Source: Drosophila miranda (Eukaryota > Arthropoda > Insecta > Diptera > Drosophilidae). Taken from it: a DNA stretch of 64,000 nucleotides. This document shows positions 10,621-22,921 of this stretch, in pieces. Within the stretch, counting starts at the first letter, position 1; each line of letters begins with the position of its first letter. The stretch lies in contig NW_022881614.1 in the NCBI RefSeq assembly GCF_003369915.1, positions 21,430,336 through 21,494,335 on the forward strand, given 5' to 3'. The translations under genes and the position numbers were made by a program. The notes beneath the pieces were generated by a model, which had not been told where the DNA came from, did not search any database, and saw only the letters and a list, made by a program, of their open reading frames with translations.

Positions 10621-10834
10621 ACACTTCTTTTTCATCAGCGAGCGAGACCGGTCGTGTTTTTTCTTAACAGTCTGAAAGGTGACTTTTTCCAAGCAACAAA
10701 GGCTTAATTAAAAGTGATTGTAAAAATTGGATCATTGTTTATTTCATACAAATCTTCATCAATATATAAATTATTCCTCTTTTCATTTCCCAAAGGAGAG
10801 GTAAGTCTTTGGCAATCTGGTTAAACCAGCAAGT

Positions 10835-12354
10835 ATGGCGGACGCCGGTCACTCGGTGTCTGCTAAATTGAAACCCCCTGATCAGGTGGCAAAAAGCGGC
10901 AAAATTCAAACCCAAAAAACAATAGCAAAAAACTTCAGTGCTTTGTGTTCAGGTGTGAAAGAGGACATATTCGACAGCTTGACTAACGAAAAGTACCCAG
11001 CAAAAAAGATGCGCAAGGAACAAAAAAGCGACAACACCAATACAGACATAAATAACAAAATGCTGATAGACGATGACAGTAACAAAATGGTGGAGGCTTC
11101 TGACGGTGTGACCGTTCACAATTCTCACACAAATGCCATAAATGGTTTTACTGGAAATACTGAAATGACTAAAACACTAAATAAAAATACTAATCCGATT
11201 ATAAACCCATCAAATGTAGGTATCGAAAGAGAAACAGGGTTGTATAGTGAGTGCCACATCGGTGATGCGGCTGTACTAGTATCGACTAAGAACAGTACCA
11301 TCTTCGAAAACAAAAACACCAAAAATGGCTTATTCTTTACAAGATTTATTTTAAGGTTTTCAGCGAAGCAAATGATTTAGTTTTAAATGAGGAGTTAAAA
11401 AAAATGAATTTAGTGGTATTTATACCAAAAGACTATGTGGAATCCTATCGAGTAATTAAAGGGGTGCCCCTCGGTTTTTCTGAGAATGAAATTATGGATA
11501 ATATTACTTCTAACATAAAAATTAAGTCAATTGAAAGATTAGCAAGAAGGCAGAAAATTACAACCGATGACAACAACGAAACATTCAAGCTCATACCATT
11601 AGAAACAGTCAAAATTGGTTTTGAGGGTTCAGACATCCCAGAAAAGGTATCTCTTTTTGGGATATGTGGGATGAAAGTAAGCATATATGTTCCCAGAGTA
11701 AGGCAATGTTATAATTGTGGCAGACTTGGTCACACTTCGACCAGATGCAAATCAGCTAGGAGGTGCTATAAATGCGGAGTCGAGGAGTGCAATGGTCTCA
11801 AGTGTATCCTTTGCAATGGGAAAAATCACTCAGCTAGGGACAGACTGATGTGCCCAGTATGGGAAAAGGAGATGGACATTAACAAAATAATGACAATCAA
11901 AAAAATCGCGCGTAAGGAAGTGCTTAGCACTTACTCAATCCATCAAAATTTTTCGCTGTTAGATAATTATGAAAAAAACTATCCAAAACTAGACATAAAT
12001 GAGGAAAATGTTCAAAACAAAAACGTTAAAGCAAATGAAGTTTTAAAAAAACACAGTTATGCGAGCAGGTTAGTGCAGAGACCCTTGGTTCCTGCACAAA
12101 AACCCCACTATCACTTAGAATCATATACCAGCGATTCTAGTAATCACGTACCATTTTTTGAAAACAAAGAACTAAAAGAAAACAAATTTACCATTCAACA
12201 GATGGTTGACATGTTGTCTCGTTTAGTCGACTCAAATGATGTGTCACATCCATCAAAAAAAGTGACCAGTACAAATGATTACAATATGGAACATAATGCA
12301 GACAGAAAAATGAACAAACAGAGAGAAACGAACCTTTTTAAAACATCTAAATAA
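10835..12354 (+). pseudogene. LINE ORF1 (zinc-knuckle nucleic-acid-binding protein), broken, unit A
   Basis: The frame starts MADAGHSVSAK at 10835. It is interrupted near 11330, where about 70 bases present in the minus-strand copy are missing and shift the frame. It resumes in another frame (11404-12354). The C-terminal half has CYNCGRLGHTSTRC, CYKCGVEECNGLKC and CILCNGKNHSARDRLMC, three CCHC-type knuckles typical of I and jockey ORF1. The product would coat element RNA. It ends two bases before ORF2 begins. Confidence 0.88.
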
Positions 12355-14103
12355 ATATGAAATTTTTACAACATAACATTCAATCTATTAAAGCCAATAA
12401 AAACGACCTAGTATTCTACTTAAACAATGAAAACTTCGACTTTGCCATTCTGGCTGAAGTTTTCTCTCACGATCTCCGTTTTAGGAAACTAGCCAACTTC
12501 AATATGTTAGAAAAACATAGAGAGGACGGTTATGGAGGAGTGGCGATTGCCTACAAAAAAGAATTAAGAGTTAAAAGACTGATATATGAGACAGAGCAAG
12601 ATATAATTATAGCAAGAACCATCAACAACAAAGATAAATTTCTTATCACCTCAGTATATTTTGAACCTTTGTTGTCTCTTGCATCCTTCAAGCAAGCGAT
12701 TAACAATCTCCTTGAATATTTAGATGCATTCGGAAAAGTCATAATTGCAGGAGATTTTAACGCAAGACATACCTTTTCTGGAGACAGAACCAACAGTGGA
12801 AAGGGAACTTTTCTCATGCAAGCTATGTCAAATGCTGGCTACAGTCTAGCAAATGACTACAGTCTCACATTCAGAAGACACATCGACTCAACATCAGGGT
12901 CTGTACTCGATTTAACTTTCACAAAGGGTATTCATATAGAGAATTGGAAATGCGAAAAGTTTTACCTAGGAGGCAGCCACCATCACCCAATAACCTTTGA
13001 AACAGCAGGATATCAACACAAACTCAAAACTTTCCTTGCCAAAAACAGGCTACTGAAAAAGCTAAGCCAGTTTGAGGCCGACAAAGATATGGATAATTTA
13101 GCGAAGAACATCCAACAGGAAATAAAAGCAGCTACTTATGAAATCAAAAACAAATGTCCAAAATTATGGTGGGACGAGAATTTAGCCAAACTTTTCAGGG
13201 AGTTTGCAGAGTCGCAGAAGAAGGCAGCTTCAGAACCCTCCTTTCAAAATTATTGTTCTGCTGTGAACCTCAAGGTTAAATGGAAAAAATCTGTTAAAAT
13301 TGCCAAAAGAACTAGCTATGCCAGGAAGTTAACAGAGTTAAATGTAAAATCGAACTCAAGAGAAGCCTGGAGATTCCTCAGAAATCTAAAAAACTGTCAA
13401 GAGGACACTTCAGAAATTTTCGACCCTGACAAAGCTGGGCCATACCTGGAATTCCTTAACGAACAAATAACCTCAGAAGCAAAGGATGTAGACGAAGAAA
13501 TGTACTCAACCAAGAACAATGAAAATCCTTTCTTTTCCTTGGAAGAGTTAGTGGCTGTGTTAGTCAGAAACAGAAAAACGGCAGGAGGAATAGATCACAT
13601 CACATACGAGATGCTGAGTGCTCTCAACACTAGTATAAAGACAGAACTTGTACATTTTAACAACCGTCGAGTGGCTATGTGCGATTTCCCAGTCGAATGG
13701 AGATCTATCAGAATTGTACCAATACCGAAAAAAACATGGATCTGACTGACTTAAAACATTTTCGACCCATATCCCTCATTTCGGTTCTAGCCAAGACAGT
13801 AAATGGCATGGTGAAAGCCAGGCTGGAAAAGCATATACAAGAAAACAAGATTATACCCTACAGATCTTATGCATACCAAAAAAAACAAGTCTGCAGCGAT
13901 GTGCATAAATGATGTCATCAATGTGGTAGCGGCAAAGAAAAAGAACAAGGAACACGTTACTCTTGTGGTTGTTGACCTCAACAATGCCTACAATTGTGTC
14001 AACCTGAAATTCTTAAAAAGACTAATGGAAAATGAGTGTTTTCCTAAAACATACATTGACTGGATCATCAGTTTTATGCATAGCTCGCAAACGACGGTCA
14101 ACA

Positions 14104-15059
14104 CTTTTTCCCTTTGCTGTCTCGTCACTGACAAAACCGAAAAAGACCACGCAGAAGCGGTCTCTCACTGAGCAGAACACTTTTTGTCTCTTCGCTTGTG
14201 TTATGTGTTTCGGGTTTTCGGTTGAGCCCGACACACGATCGGGTCTCACAATAACAGCTTAGAGAGACACTTTGGTCAAGCGCTCGCAGCAAAAGTGTCC
14301 TTAGATGAGCAGAACCCAAAAAGTGTCTGAGTAAAGTGTTTTTAGTTTTTTTTTCGTGTTTATGTTTATTTATTCATGTTTTTCGCATCTTTTTGGTTAT
14401 GTTATTGTAATATTTATACTTATTTGCGAATTTTCTACAAACTGAAGAGACATGGATATGGATGTATGTATATATGTATGTATATATTTTGTATTAATAC
14501 GAATTTAGCTTAACCACTAACAATGAGTTAATATTTTCCGCACTTAAAGAGCAACGTTTTTCATTCAAAATATAATGAAGTGCTGAAAAGGCTCTTTCGA
14601 CCGATACCTGAGTGGCCGGTGTAGCCAGCACCACCTGTGCGAGCGAATTCAAGTGTGGTGATCTTAGCTTCATGTCGTTAAAAAGCTGCAATATATCGGC
14701 ATTTAATGGTAAACGGCCATTGTTCATAGCAAAGTTCTCCACATCAGTAAAAATTTTGGAAAGTTGTTCAGGAACAGGCTCATTTTGGGTTTGGGACAGT
14801 GTCTGACACAATTCACGAAGGCAAGTGATCGTTGCCACAGCCACCACAAGTACAAGCACGCATACATACGCAAAAGACACTTTTTTCGTTCGCTCGCGAC
14901 AAGATGCTCAGTGAAAAACAGGAACAAAAGAGAAGTGAAAAAATCGGTCTTTGCTTGAGCGAAGAGCGAGTTGAGCAAAAACAGATTTGATCGGGTCTTT
15001 TCAGTCCCTTTTCTCAATGAGTTCGTCAATGAGAGGTTTTTATCAGACACGCCGAAAGT
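14104..15059 (-). mobile_element. hAT-family DNA transposon remnant inside the LINE, unit A
   Basis: A 956-bp insertion interrupts the LINE RT. A GTCAACA direct repeat flanks it (14097-14103 and 15060-15066), compatible with an 8-bp hAT target duplication with one mismatch. The ends carry the CACTTT element in inverted orientation, and AAAGTGTC-like motifs recur many times in both subterminal regions. Only a transposase C-terminus is present, on the minus strand, so it is a non-autonomous deletion derivative. The same insertion is at 57269-58223. Confidence 0.82.
14494..14880 (-). pseudogene. hAT transposase C-terminal dimerisation domain fragment
   Basis: A 128-codon minus-strand frame ends with ATQVSVERAFSALHYILNEK followed by RCSLSAENINSLLVVKLN. 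This is the signature of the hAT C-terminal dimerisation domain, in which SxERxFS and the trailing helix are strongly conserved. The BED zinc finger and the catalytic core are missing; sequence upstream is non-coding. It cannot catalyse transposition alone. The copy at 57448-57834 is nearly identical. Confidence 0.9.
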
Positions 15060-17101
15060 GTCAACAGTTATTTGCGAGCTATGGTTTTATGTCTATGAGC
15101 CTACTGAAAATAGGGGAAGCTGTTCAGGTAGTTCAGGGAGGAATCCCACAGGGCTCTTGTCTGTCGCCCCTCCTTTTTAATGTATACACAAAAAGACTAC
15201 ATCAGATCTGTGATAGAAATACTCATATGATGCAATTTGCAGATGACTTCGTTATAATCTCTCACAACAGAGAGTTTACTGTAGCGGTTGAAAACCTTAA
15301 TAAAAAACTAAATGACTTTAACCTTCTATGTGGTGATCTCGGTTTTAGCTTCAATCCAAGCAAATCTGCAGCAATGAATGTAGGAAAAAGACAGGTCAGA
15401 GCGGTAAATATTTCTGTTAGCAATGTGCCTATACCAAACCGAAAAGATATCCGTTTCTTAGGCAGACTGATTATCGCAAACATGTCAAATGTCAGTCATG
15501 TAAAAATGGTTAAAGAACAAACAAAAAAATGCAACAGACTCCTCCAGCTTGCGACTACTATCAAATCAGGTCTAAAACCTAAAACAAGTACCAACATCTT
15601 CAAAGCTTTTATTAGAACAAAACAAGAATATGCTATCACAAGTTTTTCAGACATGGGATCTGGAGCAAGTAAAGATATAGAAATAGCGCAAGCTAAATCA
15701 CTCAGAAGGTGTGTTGGGGTGCCACCTGACACAAGCAAACACAAAATTTTTGTCCTCGTTGGTGTAATGCCATTTGTTTTCAGGGCGAAATGGCTTACAG
15801 CCAAAGAACTGCTTAAAATTAAAAGGTTCAATCCAACAATGTTTGACGAGCTAATACGCTCAAAAGCGGATACGAGTTACACACGTACTTTAAGAGAATT
15901 TAATTCCATCTTTGTAAACACTCAAGAATGTGATAGTGTTAACACATGTAACAAAATCCATGTATTAGATAAATTTTTAACTAAGGGTAAAGAAGAATAC
16001 TCGAATGAAGAAATAAAAACTATATTTTATGAGATTCTGAACAAGTACAGAAAGGACGACTGGAACATTCTATCAACAGATGCCTCAGTTACAGAAAGTA
16101 CATGTGGCATAGGAATAGTAGAATGGCCTAGTGGAAATATCCACAAGGACAAAATAGAAAACAGATTATCCTCAGTAGGTGCCGAACTCGTAGGCCTTAA
16201 AAAGGCCTGCGAACTATGTCTTAAATATAATTACAAAAAGGCTTTGATTTTAAGTGATGGATTAGGAGCTATTAATTTAATTAAAAATAAGAATACAGAC
16301 TCGTACCTAGTGAATGATATTCACAACATAATTAACCAATCAGACATTCAGAAACTTGACATTCTATGGGTCCCTGGTCACAAGGGTGTGGCCATCAACG
16401 AAAAGACTGACATAGCAGCAAAGGCTGCTACAAGTGAGGGGTTTACAATAAATATAAAATACAGCTACAAGGAGGCTCAAAGAGAAATTAGGAACTTTTT
16501 AGTATACAAATGGAATGAGGACTACAGGACGAAGTGTAGGACGAAGGGATCCAGCCTCATAGACATATTTCCAGACATACCCAGTAAACCCTGGCATTTT
16601 TCTCTTAAATGGAATGCTAAAAGCATCAAGACCATTAACAGACTTATGACGGGACACACATACGACAAAGTCTTCCTACACAGAATCAAAGCAATTGACT
16701 CAAATATCTGCGAAACGTGCAATGTACCTGAATATGCCGAACACCTGATCTTCGATTGCCAAAGATTTGCCGGGCTCAGAAGGAAATTCAAAATCTTTAA
16801 ATATTATAACAATTTACATCAATTATTAATAAAAAAAAGAGCCGCTACATCTCAGAGAGCTGGCAATCTTCATCAAAACTGCTGACTTAAACTTTTGACC
16901 CCTTTTTTCTTCATCATGTTATAAAGTAATTTCAGTTTATTTTCTAAAACAGTTAAGTAATTTTCCTCTTTTTTTTTTATATACCGACCTGTCAAACTCG
17001 CCAAACTACATCACCAGTATCTGATCAATGTGGCTACAGTGCTACGATCAAAATTCCGATCATCCTTGAGATGATTTAAAACAAAAAAAAAAAAAAATAA
17101 T

Positions 17102-17118
17102 AATAATGTCTGCCGATA
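17102..17118 (+). repeat. LINE target-site duplication, right copy
   Basis: Exact repeat of 10604-10620, placed directly after the LINE tail. It restores the thr start codon (17106-17108) to the coding exon. Confidence 0.93.
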
Positions 17119-20100
17119 TAGTGAAACAGTTGAAAGGCACTCGATCCGATGTTGAGGCTGCGGCCACGACAATTAAGCTGAAATTCAAGGAATTCAGCAA
17201 GGGCATCGGGATAAACGACGCCTCCTTTCCGCTAAGATATGAGTTGAGCGTGTTGCGCCAGCTGTGTCTCGCCTTGAAGGACAATCTGCACCAGCATGAC
17301 GATCTCTACTGCGACATTGCGGCCACCGTGGTACCACACGTGGAGCCCTACGAGGAGAAGCCGAGCCTGTGGGAAGCTCATCTAACGAGCCTGCGGTACA
17401 TACATCGTGAGCTTTATCAGGAGGTAAGTTGAAGAACCAAATGCTTGCTAGCTGGTATCCTAATTGTACGGGTGCTTCGCAGAAATCCCTGACGGAATGC
17501 CAGAAAATGTACGGCCTAGTCCGATCGCAGCCCTGCCGCCTGCAAGGGGAGGCTGACTACAAGTTTTATTTGGACATCCATCTGACGCACTTCAATGGCA
17601 TTCACTTGCAAATGCAGAAGGAGACGTTGCCCATCGCCGCCACAGATCAACTATATTACGCCTTGGAGGCAATGGGTGTCCTCTTTGACACCATGCGCCA
17701 GCGTAAAGTGGCAAAGAATGCGGCTCTCCTGGTCCAGCTGAATGATGCCCTGTTCAGCAAGCGAAGCAAAGCCTTTCTGATGTACCTGAGCGCCCTTCCG
17801 CCCGAGAGCACGACGAAAATGTACGACCCGCTTCTCAAGCTCCTGAGCTGCAGCTGGGCCACACCCAGCTCTGAGCTGACTACTCAATTCACGGAGTATC
17901 TGGGCCTGGTTCTGGCACTGATGCAGATCGACATGTTTTCCATAGAAGCGCCGCTCGAACAACAACTGGCACTGAAGTTGCTGCGCATTTGTCGCGACCT
18001 GTACAAGGACGTCTCTCCGCAGAACTACTCCATCCAGCTCCTCTACTACTATGTCAAGCTGTTGTACGTGCGCGAGGCTACGGCGGACTTCAAGCGGACT
18101 TACATCGATCTGTGCAAGAAGTTCGTCTACTTCTTCGAGCACAAGGGCGCGACGCACGCCAAAGAGCAGTGGTTCATGGACCTGCTGGTGTTCTTCCAGC
18201 GCCTGCAGATGCTGCTTCATCAGAGCAGCAACAAGCCTCCCTTAGACATTTTTTGGCAGCAGCTCGAGGGCGACGACAGTCCCGAGGTATACACCGCCCA
18301 CTTTCAACTGCTGCATGGCTGCCTTGGGCTGACGGTGAACGTAGTGAGGAGTCCGCTGGGGACCAGCTGCTCCAACGAGGCCTGTAAAAGCATTCGCAGG
18401 CATTGCCTTCTCTCCTTCGGGATGTGCGCCCGGGAAGCTTACGTTAACTGGCAGCCGACGACCGAACAGAAGTCGGACAAGGTACGTCTGCCACAGCTGG
18501 AAAACCTTTTACCTAATGAGCTTTCTCTTCAGGCACCCTATAAGCCGCTCTTGGGCATTCTTGGCTACACCTTGGACGTGGCCAAGAGCATGAAGTGCCT
18601 GGGGCCCTCCGCCATGGAGCTAGTCAAGCTGGTGCGTCTACTGGCACTCGTGGCCGAAAAGGTAGCGTGTCCCGAACAAATGTCCCTTGTGCTGGCCTTC
18701 TTGGAGCCCTTGCAACATCTACGACCGCTCATCACCAGCCAGAAAATGCTTAGTGTGCTCCTGCGAATCTACAAAGCCAGTGTCCACTGCAAGAGCTCCG
18801 ACATGGCCAACCGTCTGCAGTCCACCTACCTTGCGGCCCAAACGAATCCCTCGCGGTTGCGTTCACAGCTCTTCGTCCACTACCACAATGCCAATAATAC
18901 GGAGAAGTGCGTCTACGAGTGGCACGAGTCCAGTCCTATGCCCAACCCCCTAACCCCCGCCCAAAAGAAACAGCTATACGATGTGGATCTGTTGGCCGTG
19001 CTGCACTTCCAGAGTGCGCGGCCCGTACCCCTGCTGCAGTCGCTACTACGCTGCCGTCACAATGACTACCACCTGGTTCTCCTGGCACGCAAGATGCGCA
19101 CCGACAGCGAGGTGGTGCGTCAGTGCGAGGAACTGCGCTCCCAGCTGCAAAGCACGGCCCTCAAGCAACCGCTCAGCCGCATGCAGCAGCTGGCCATTGG
19201 CCATACCAGTATCAGTGTGCTGCTGGAGGCTTTGGAGGCACAGAAGACCAAGTTCTCGATCAAGGAGACGGCCGAGAACAGCCTGGAGGAGTTAATCGTC
19301 AAGAACAACTTGCTGGAGCTCAACATTAAGCGGGAGCATCGCCTGGTGGTGTTGGCCACATCGGCCATCGCTGGCTTCGCGGCCTTCTTCGAACGTGCAG
19401 ACCAAGAGCCCCTCGGCTGCGATGATACACCAATCGACTGGGAAGCCCTGATCGACGATGCAGTTGCTGCAGCCATGGCTCTGTCCACCATGGGCTACAT
19501 GGCGCAGGCCGATGAAGCCTGGCTGCTGATACTCAGGATTGGGCAAATGCTGGACGAGAGATTCACCTACCTGCGAGCCCTGACCCACTTCCTGGGACAA
19601 GACCACCTGAATTCTAACCAGCAGCTCCAACTCTCCGAGGAGGTGGATCGAGCGCAGGAGCTGCTCGACGATCTGTGGCCTCAGCTCCAAAACGGGTGGT
19701 TCTTTAAGCGCCAACATACTATAGGAAGCGGTGCAGCAGCCTGCCTAGGAGGCCGTCGCCCCTGCGACAGCTAGACACGCTGGTCGACAGCGTGCGCAAC
19801 TACTGCACAGTGTCCAGCGTGGACCTGGGAGCCCTGCAGCTGCTGCTGGCTGACCTCGAGAGGGAGATCACCGAGTGTGCGGCCAATCGGCTGACCGAGC
19901 GGTTCGCCTTTTACGGCACCACGCTTAACCTGGTGCTGCAGTCGGGTATGGCCCTGCGGACCATTGAGGTGCTCATCTCGTGGCTCTGGATGAACCTGCA
20001 GAATGAGTACCTGGACCAGGCGCAGTCCAAGCTGCGCCTCCTGGACCATTTGCTCGCCATCAAGCCGCTTAGTCGAACGCTGGTGGAGCAGACATCGGCC

Positions 20101-21263
20101 AAATACATTCCCGCAATAGCCGCCAAGGAAGATCTCAAGGCGAATGCCATGAGCGAGCTGACCAGCAACATGCTGCTCATGCAGCTCGTGGAGCCGATAA
20201 AGAAGTAGAACCAGCTGGACGTGGCCACACTCAAGTCTCTGCCCATGCACGAGCCAATTCCCACCAGCCATCAGCTGCAGCGCTATGTGAGCAAGCAAGG
20301 GATGCCGCCCCATCTACGGGACAGCATGCAGCTGCAATGTTTCTACTTTATCGTGGGATGTCTCCATGCCCGCTTCAGCTTCTTGAAAAGGGAGACCGAT
20401 CAGCTGGACGACTTCTACGTAGGGGCAGGCAATTGGCTGCAGGAGGATCCCGTACGCACCGCCACACTGGGCTCCATGCTCATCGTGCACGAACTCTACC
20501 ACGTCAACTATCTTCGCTTCAGAAAGAAGCACAAGGAGGCTCTCAGCTATGCGGAGGCAGGTCTCAAATCAGTGTACCAAACGGCGGACATCAACTATAG
20601 CTTCAACCTCATGGTCCAGCTGAAGACGGCCCGGTTGGAGCTGCATCCCGTTGGCAAAGCGAGGGCGAAGACCATTAAGCGAGCCCTCGCTTTTAACACT
20701 TCGCCAGAGGATAAACGCAGGAAAGGTGTTGTTGAGGGACTACCAAGGCAAAATCATCTGCCAGAAAGACGCCCAAGTTCAAGATATACACGGAGCTGGA
20801 ATTGCGACCACCCATCGGCTGCAGCAACAGCAGCAGCAGTAGCAGCAAGAGCGGCAATGAGAACACGCCACCATCGGATCATGTGGATCTGAATGCCTGA
20901 CAGACGATCGAGATAAGCGATGACGATGCTGCTTCGGTTTCAGCTTCGACTCCGCCTCCCTCTCAACTGAAACGATCCCAATCTGTGCCAGCCAAGGCCA
21001 CAAAGACACGCTCCGCTAGAATTGGTAGCCAACTAAAAGTACCAGAGATCATCGAATTGGACGATACCATGGAAGAGACGCCTTCCACCTCATCGGCAGC
21101 CTCAGTGAAGCGGTATCCGACTAGTGATGCAAGGAGCACTCGTGCCCGCAACAGGCAACTCGAGGAAACGCCAGCGACCACGCGGGGACGACCACGTCGG
21201 AAGGTACCGGAGCCTGCACCCCAGCAGGAGACAGTCAGCCTTAGGCGGCGGCAAAGGAACTGA
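17106..21263 (+). pseudogene. thr: three rows (thr), unit A copy, multiply disabled
   Basis: Matches Drosophila Three rows, the large helical subunit that binds Separase (Sse) and securin (Pim) and is needed for sister-chromatid separation. Exons are 17106-17423, 17483-18481 and 18533 onward. Introns are 17424-17482 and 18482-18532, with GT..AG ends. Exons 1 and 2 read cleanly. In exon 3, about 181 bases present in the other copies are lost at about 19723, shifting the frame and reaching a TAG at 19772-19774. Further lesions are CAG-to-TAG at 20206-20208, a 1-base deletion near 20738 and TGC-to-TGA near 20897. A truncated protein of about 860 residues could still be made. The LINE lies immediately upstream of the ATG, so the original promoter is displaced. 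Confidence 0.93.
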
Positions 21264-21400
21264 TCAGAACTGACACTTGCATAGGCTTATAATAGTTTAT
21301 AGTTAATATTTTTTTGTAGCTTGTCCTTATTCCATTTGATTGTGTATTTATAAACGTTATGGCAAGGAGATCGACCTTCCAGAGAATGTCTAAAATGTTC

Positions 21401-22071
21401 TTATTGCTTGAGCACGCGTATCAGCGAACTCTTGCAGATGTCCTGGACCCACCGACCAAACTGAATCCGATTCTGTCCGTGGTCGAAGAAGCCAGCGCCC
21501 GACTTGCAGCCCTCCTGGAACTCTCCCACATAGCGCTTTCCGTTTGCTGAACACAGACGAAACATATGGATCGACGAGGATTCTACTGAACTTTCATTTT
21601 GTTAGAGGACTCACCCGAGAAGAGGACGCCCCGTCCGTGCATGGCATCCTGGAGCCATTCCCCCACATAGACGCGTCCGTCCGCATACCAATGTATGCCG
21701 CGTCCTTGCCGCTTGTTCATCTGCCACTGACCAAAGTAGACGGATCCATCGTCGTAGTACTGTTTTCCCTCCCCGCTGCGCTTGCCATGGCGCCAATGAC
21801 CCACATAGAGGCGATGCACCTGGCCATCAGGGGACTCCCGCCACATGGATCCGTAGCCATGACGTTGGCCCCGCTGCCACTGGCCCTCGTACACCAATCC
21901 ACGACGGCTCGATTTCACTCCGTAGCCGTGGTGTTGGTTCCTCAGCCACTTTCCCTGATAGCGGCCATGTCCTCCGGCAGGATAGCGCAGGCTTCGAACA
22001 CCATTGCCGCCACCAGCATGGCACGACATGTTGCAGACAACTGAGCCCCAGCCCCGCTTTGGGTTTGTCAT
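21401..22071 (-). CDS. MORN-repeat protein, MORN3-like, unit A (intact)
   Basis: Two exons on the minus strand: 22071-21615 and 21546-21401, with a 68-bp GT..AG intron. Together they encode 200 residues with no stops. The protein is a run of MORN repeats (YxGxW/xxGxGxx): GRYQGKWLRNQHHGYG, YEGQWQRGQRHGYG, YVGHWRHGKRSGEG, YFGQWQMNKRQGRG, YVGEWLQDAMHGRG, YVGEFQEGCKSGAG. Repeat number, spacing and the C-terminal tail resemble vertebrate MORN3, a testis-expressed protein; that match is from memory. It is tail-to-tail with thr, 137 bases apart. A sperm or testis role would suit a Y-linked location but is inference. Confidence 0.85.
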
Positions 22072-22921
22072 CTGTGCTCTTCTTTCGTGTCCTGGGGTGC
22101 GTGCGGTGTCCCTTTTCTAATCAACCCCAACCATGTGTCCTGGCTCCGTTTGCCCCCATCCAAAAATTTTTGCTAGCTAGTCGCTCTTCCAGTCGCTCCT
22201 GGCACGCAAGCCTAACGACCTGATAGAGGTCAGGCGGGGGGAACGGCAATAGAAAATCGCTTTCTTCGGTTAAATATAGGTAGAAAAAATCGTTTAATCG
22301 TACGTGTATAAATTACAGCGCAATTTCGCTTACATATTCGCCTATCAATATCAAAATTTGGGCTAACACGATCTGGTTCGGTTCGAATTATTGGGTTCTT
22401 ACACACTACGTGGGCGAGGGAAGACTGCGCTATGGATGAGGTCTGGGTCTGACATCGCGAGCGATGGCATACCACTAAAATACAATACAGATATTAGCGG
22501 ACGCGCCAACTAGTTACAACAAATATACAAGCTAATATTGAGGAATATTTAGTCAACACAGTGGTTTAAACTTGAAAGTAGTATTGCTTTAGTTTGGGTC
22601 TTTCATCATTGCATGCGATGAGTACACAGGGGTTACGATGTGTAAAGGTCTTGAGCTCAAAGAAACATTGCTCGGGGCACAATCCTTTATAATATACGTA
22701 CTCATACTGTTTTTGTATAATAAAAATCTACTGCCTTCTGCGTATCACAATTTGCATCAACTACAAATTTACAAAATATTCACTTATTTAGTCTGAGGAT
22801 TGACGGCGAGGCCTCTGGCCCACTGCCGTAAGTGTCTTTTCTTTTCGTTTTCGTTAAGTTTTCAGAGAAGGATCGCCGAGATGGTTTATTGCTTCGTGGG
22901 ATCCTCGCGCGATTGATACTG
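22072..22921. other. Spacer between MORN3-like gene and olf186-F exon, unit A
   Basis: The left 180 bases are the MORN3-like upstream region. The part next to 22921 is the olf186-F 3' UTR, including TTTATT at 22887-22892 (AATAAA on the gene strand, about 30 bases past the stop). Between lies AT-rich DNA with no recognisable gene. The segment 22250-22921 is shared with the minus-strand unit (49471-50145) but absent from unit B, which diverges after CGGCAATA. Confidence 0.6.

Larger units (their letters stand above)
12357..16885 (+). pseudogene. LINE ORF2: endonuclease, reverse transcriptase, RNase H; broken, unit A
   Basis: The first 460 codons are an AP-type endonuclease (MKFLQHNIQSIKANK at the start, GDFNARH near 12750) leading into RT. 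A frameshift near 13738 closes the frame just before the RT start (MDLTDLKHFRPISL, next frame). A second shift is near 13870. A hAT element splits the RT at 14104. RT resumes after 15066 with GGIPQGSCLSPLLFN and the catalytic FADD at 15236-15247. RNase H is at about 16070-16440 (LSTDASVTES, ILSDGLGAI, WVPGHKG). A Cys/His motif near 16710 (CETCNVPEYAEHLIFDC) precedes the stop. The two early frameshifts are shared with the minus-strand copy, so they predate amplification. Confidence 0.9.
10621..17101 (+). mobile_element. I-clade non-LTR retrotransposon (LINE) inserted at the thr start codon, unit A
   Basis: The element spans from the left 17-bp target duplication to a 3' tail of A-run plus TAA units (17082-17101). 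It includes a 5' UTR (10621-10834), ORF1, ORF2 and a 3' UTR. RNase H after RT and the (TAA)-like tail point to the I clade rather than jockey, which lacks RNase H. A 956-bp hAT element sits inside the RT region. ORF1 and ORF2 are both broken. The same insertion, with the same hAT inside and the same ORF2 frameshifts, occurs at 55461-61710, so both derive from one ancestral insertion. The I-clade call is by domain content only. Confidence 0.9.
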
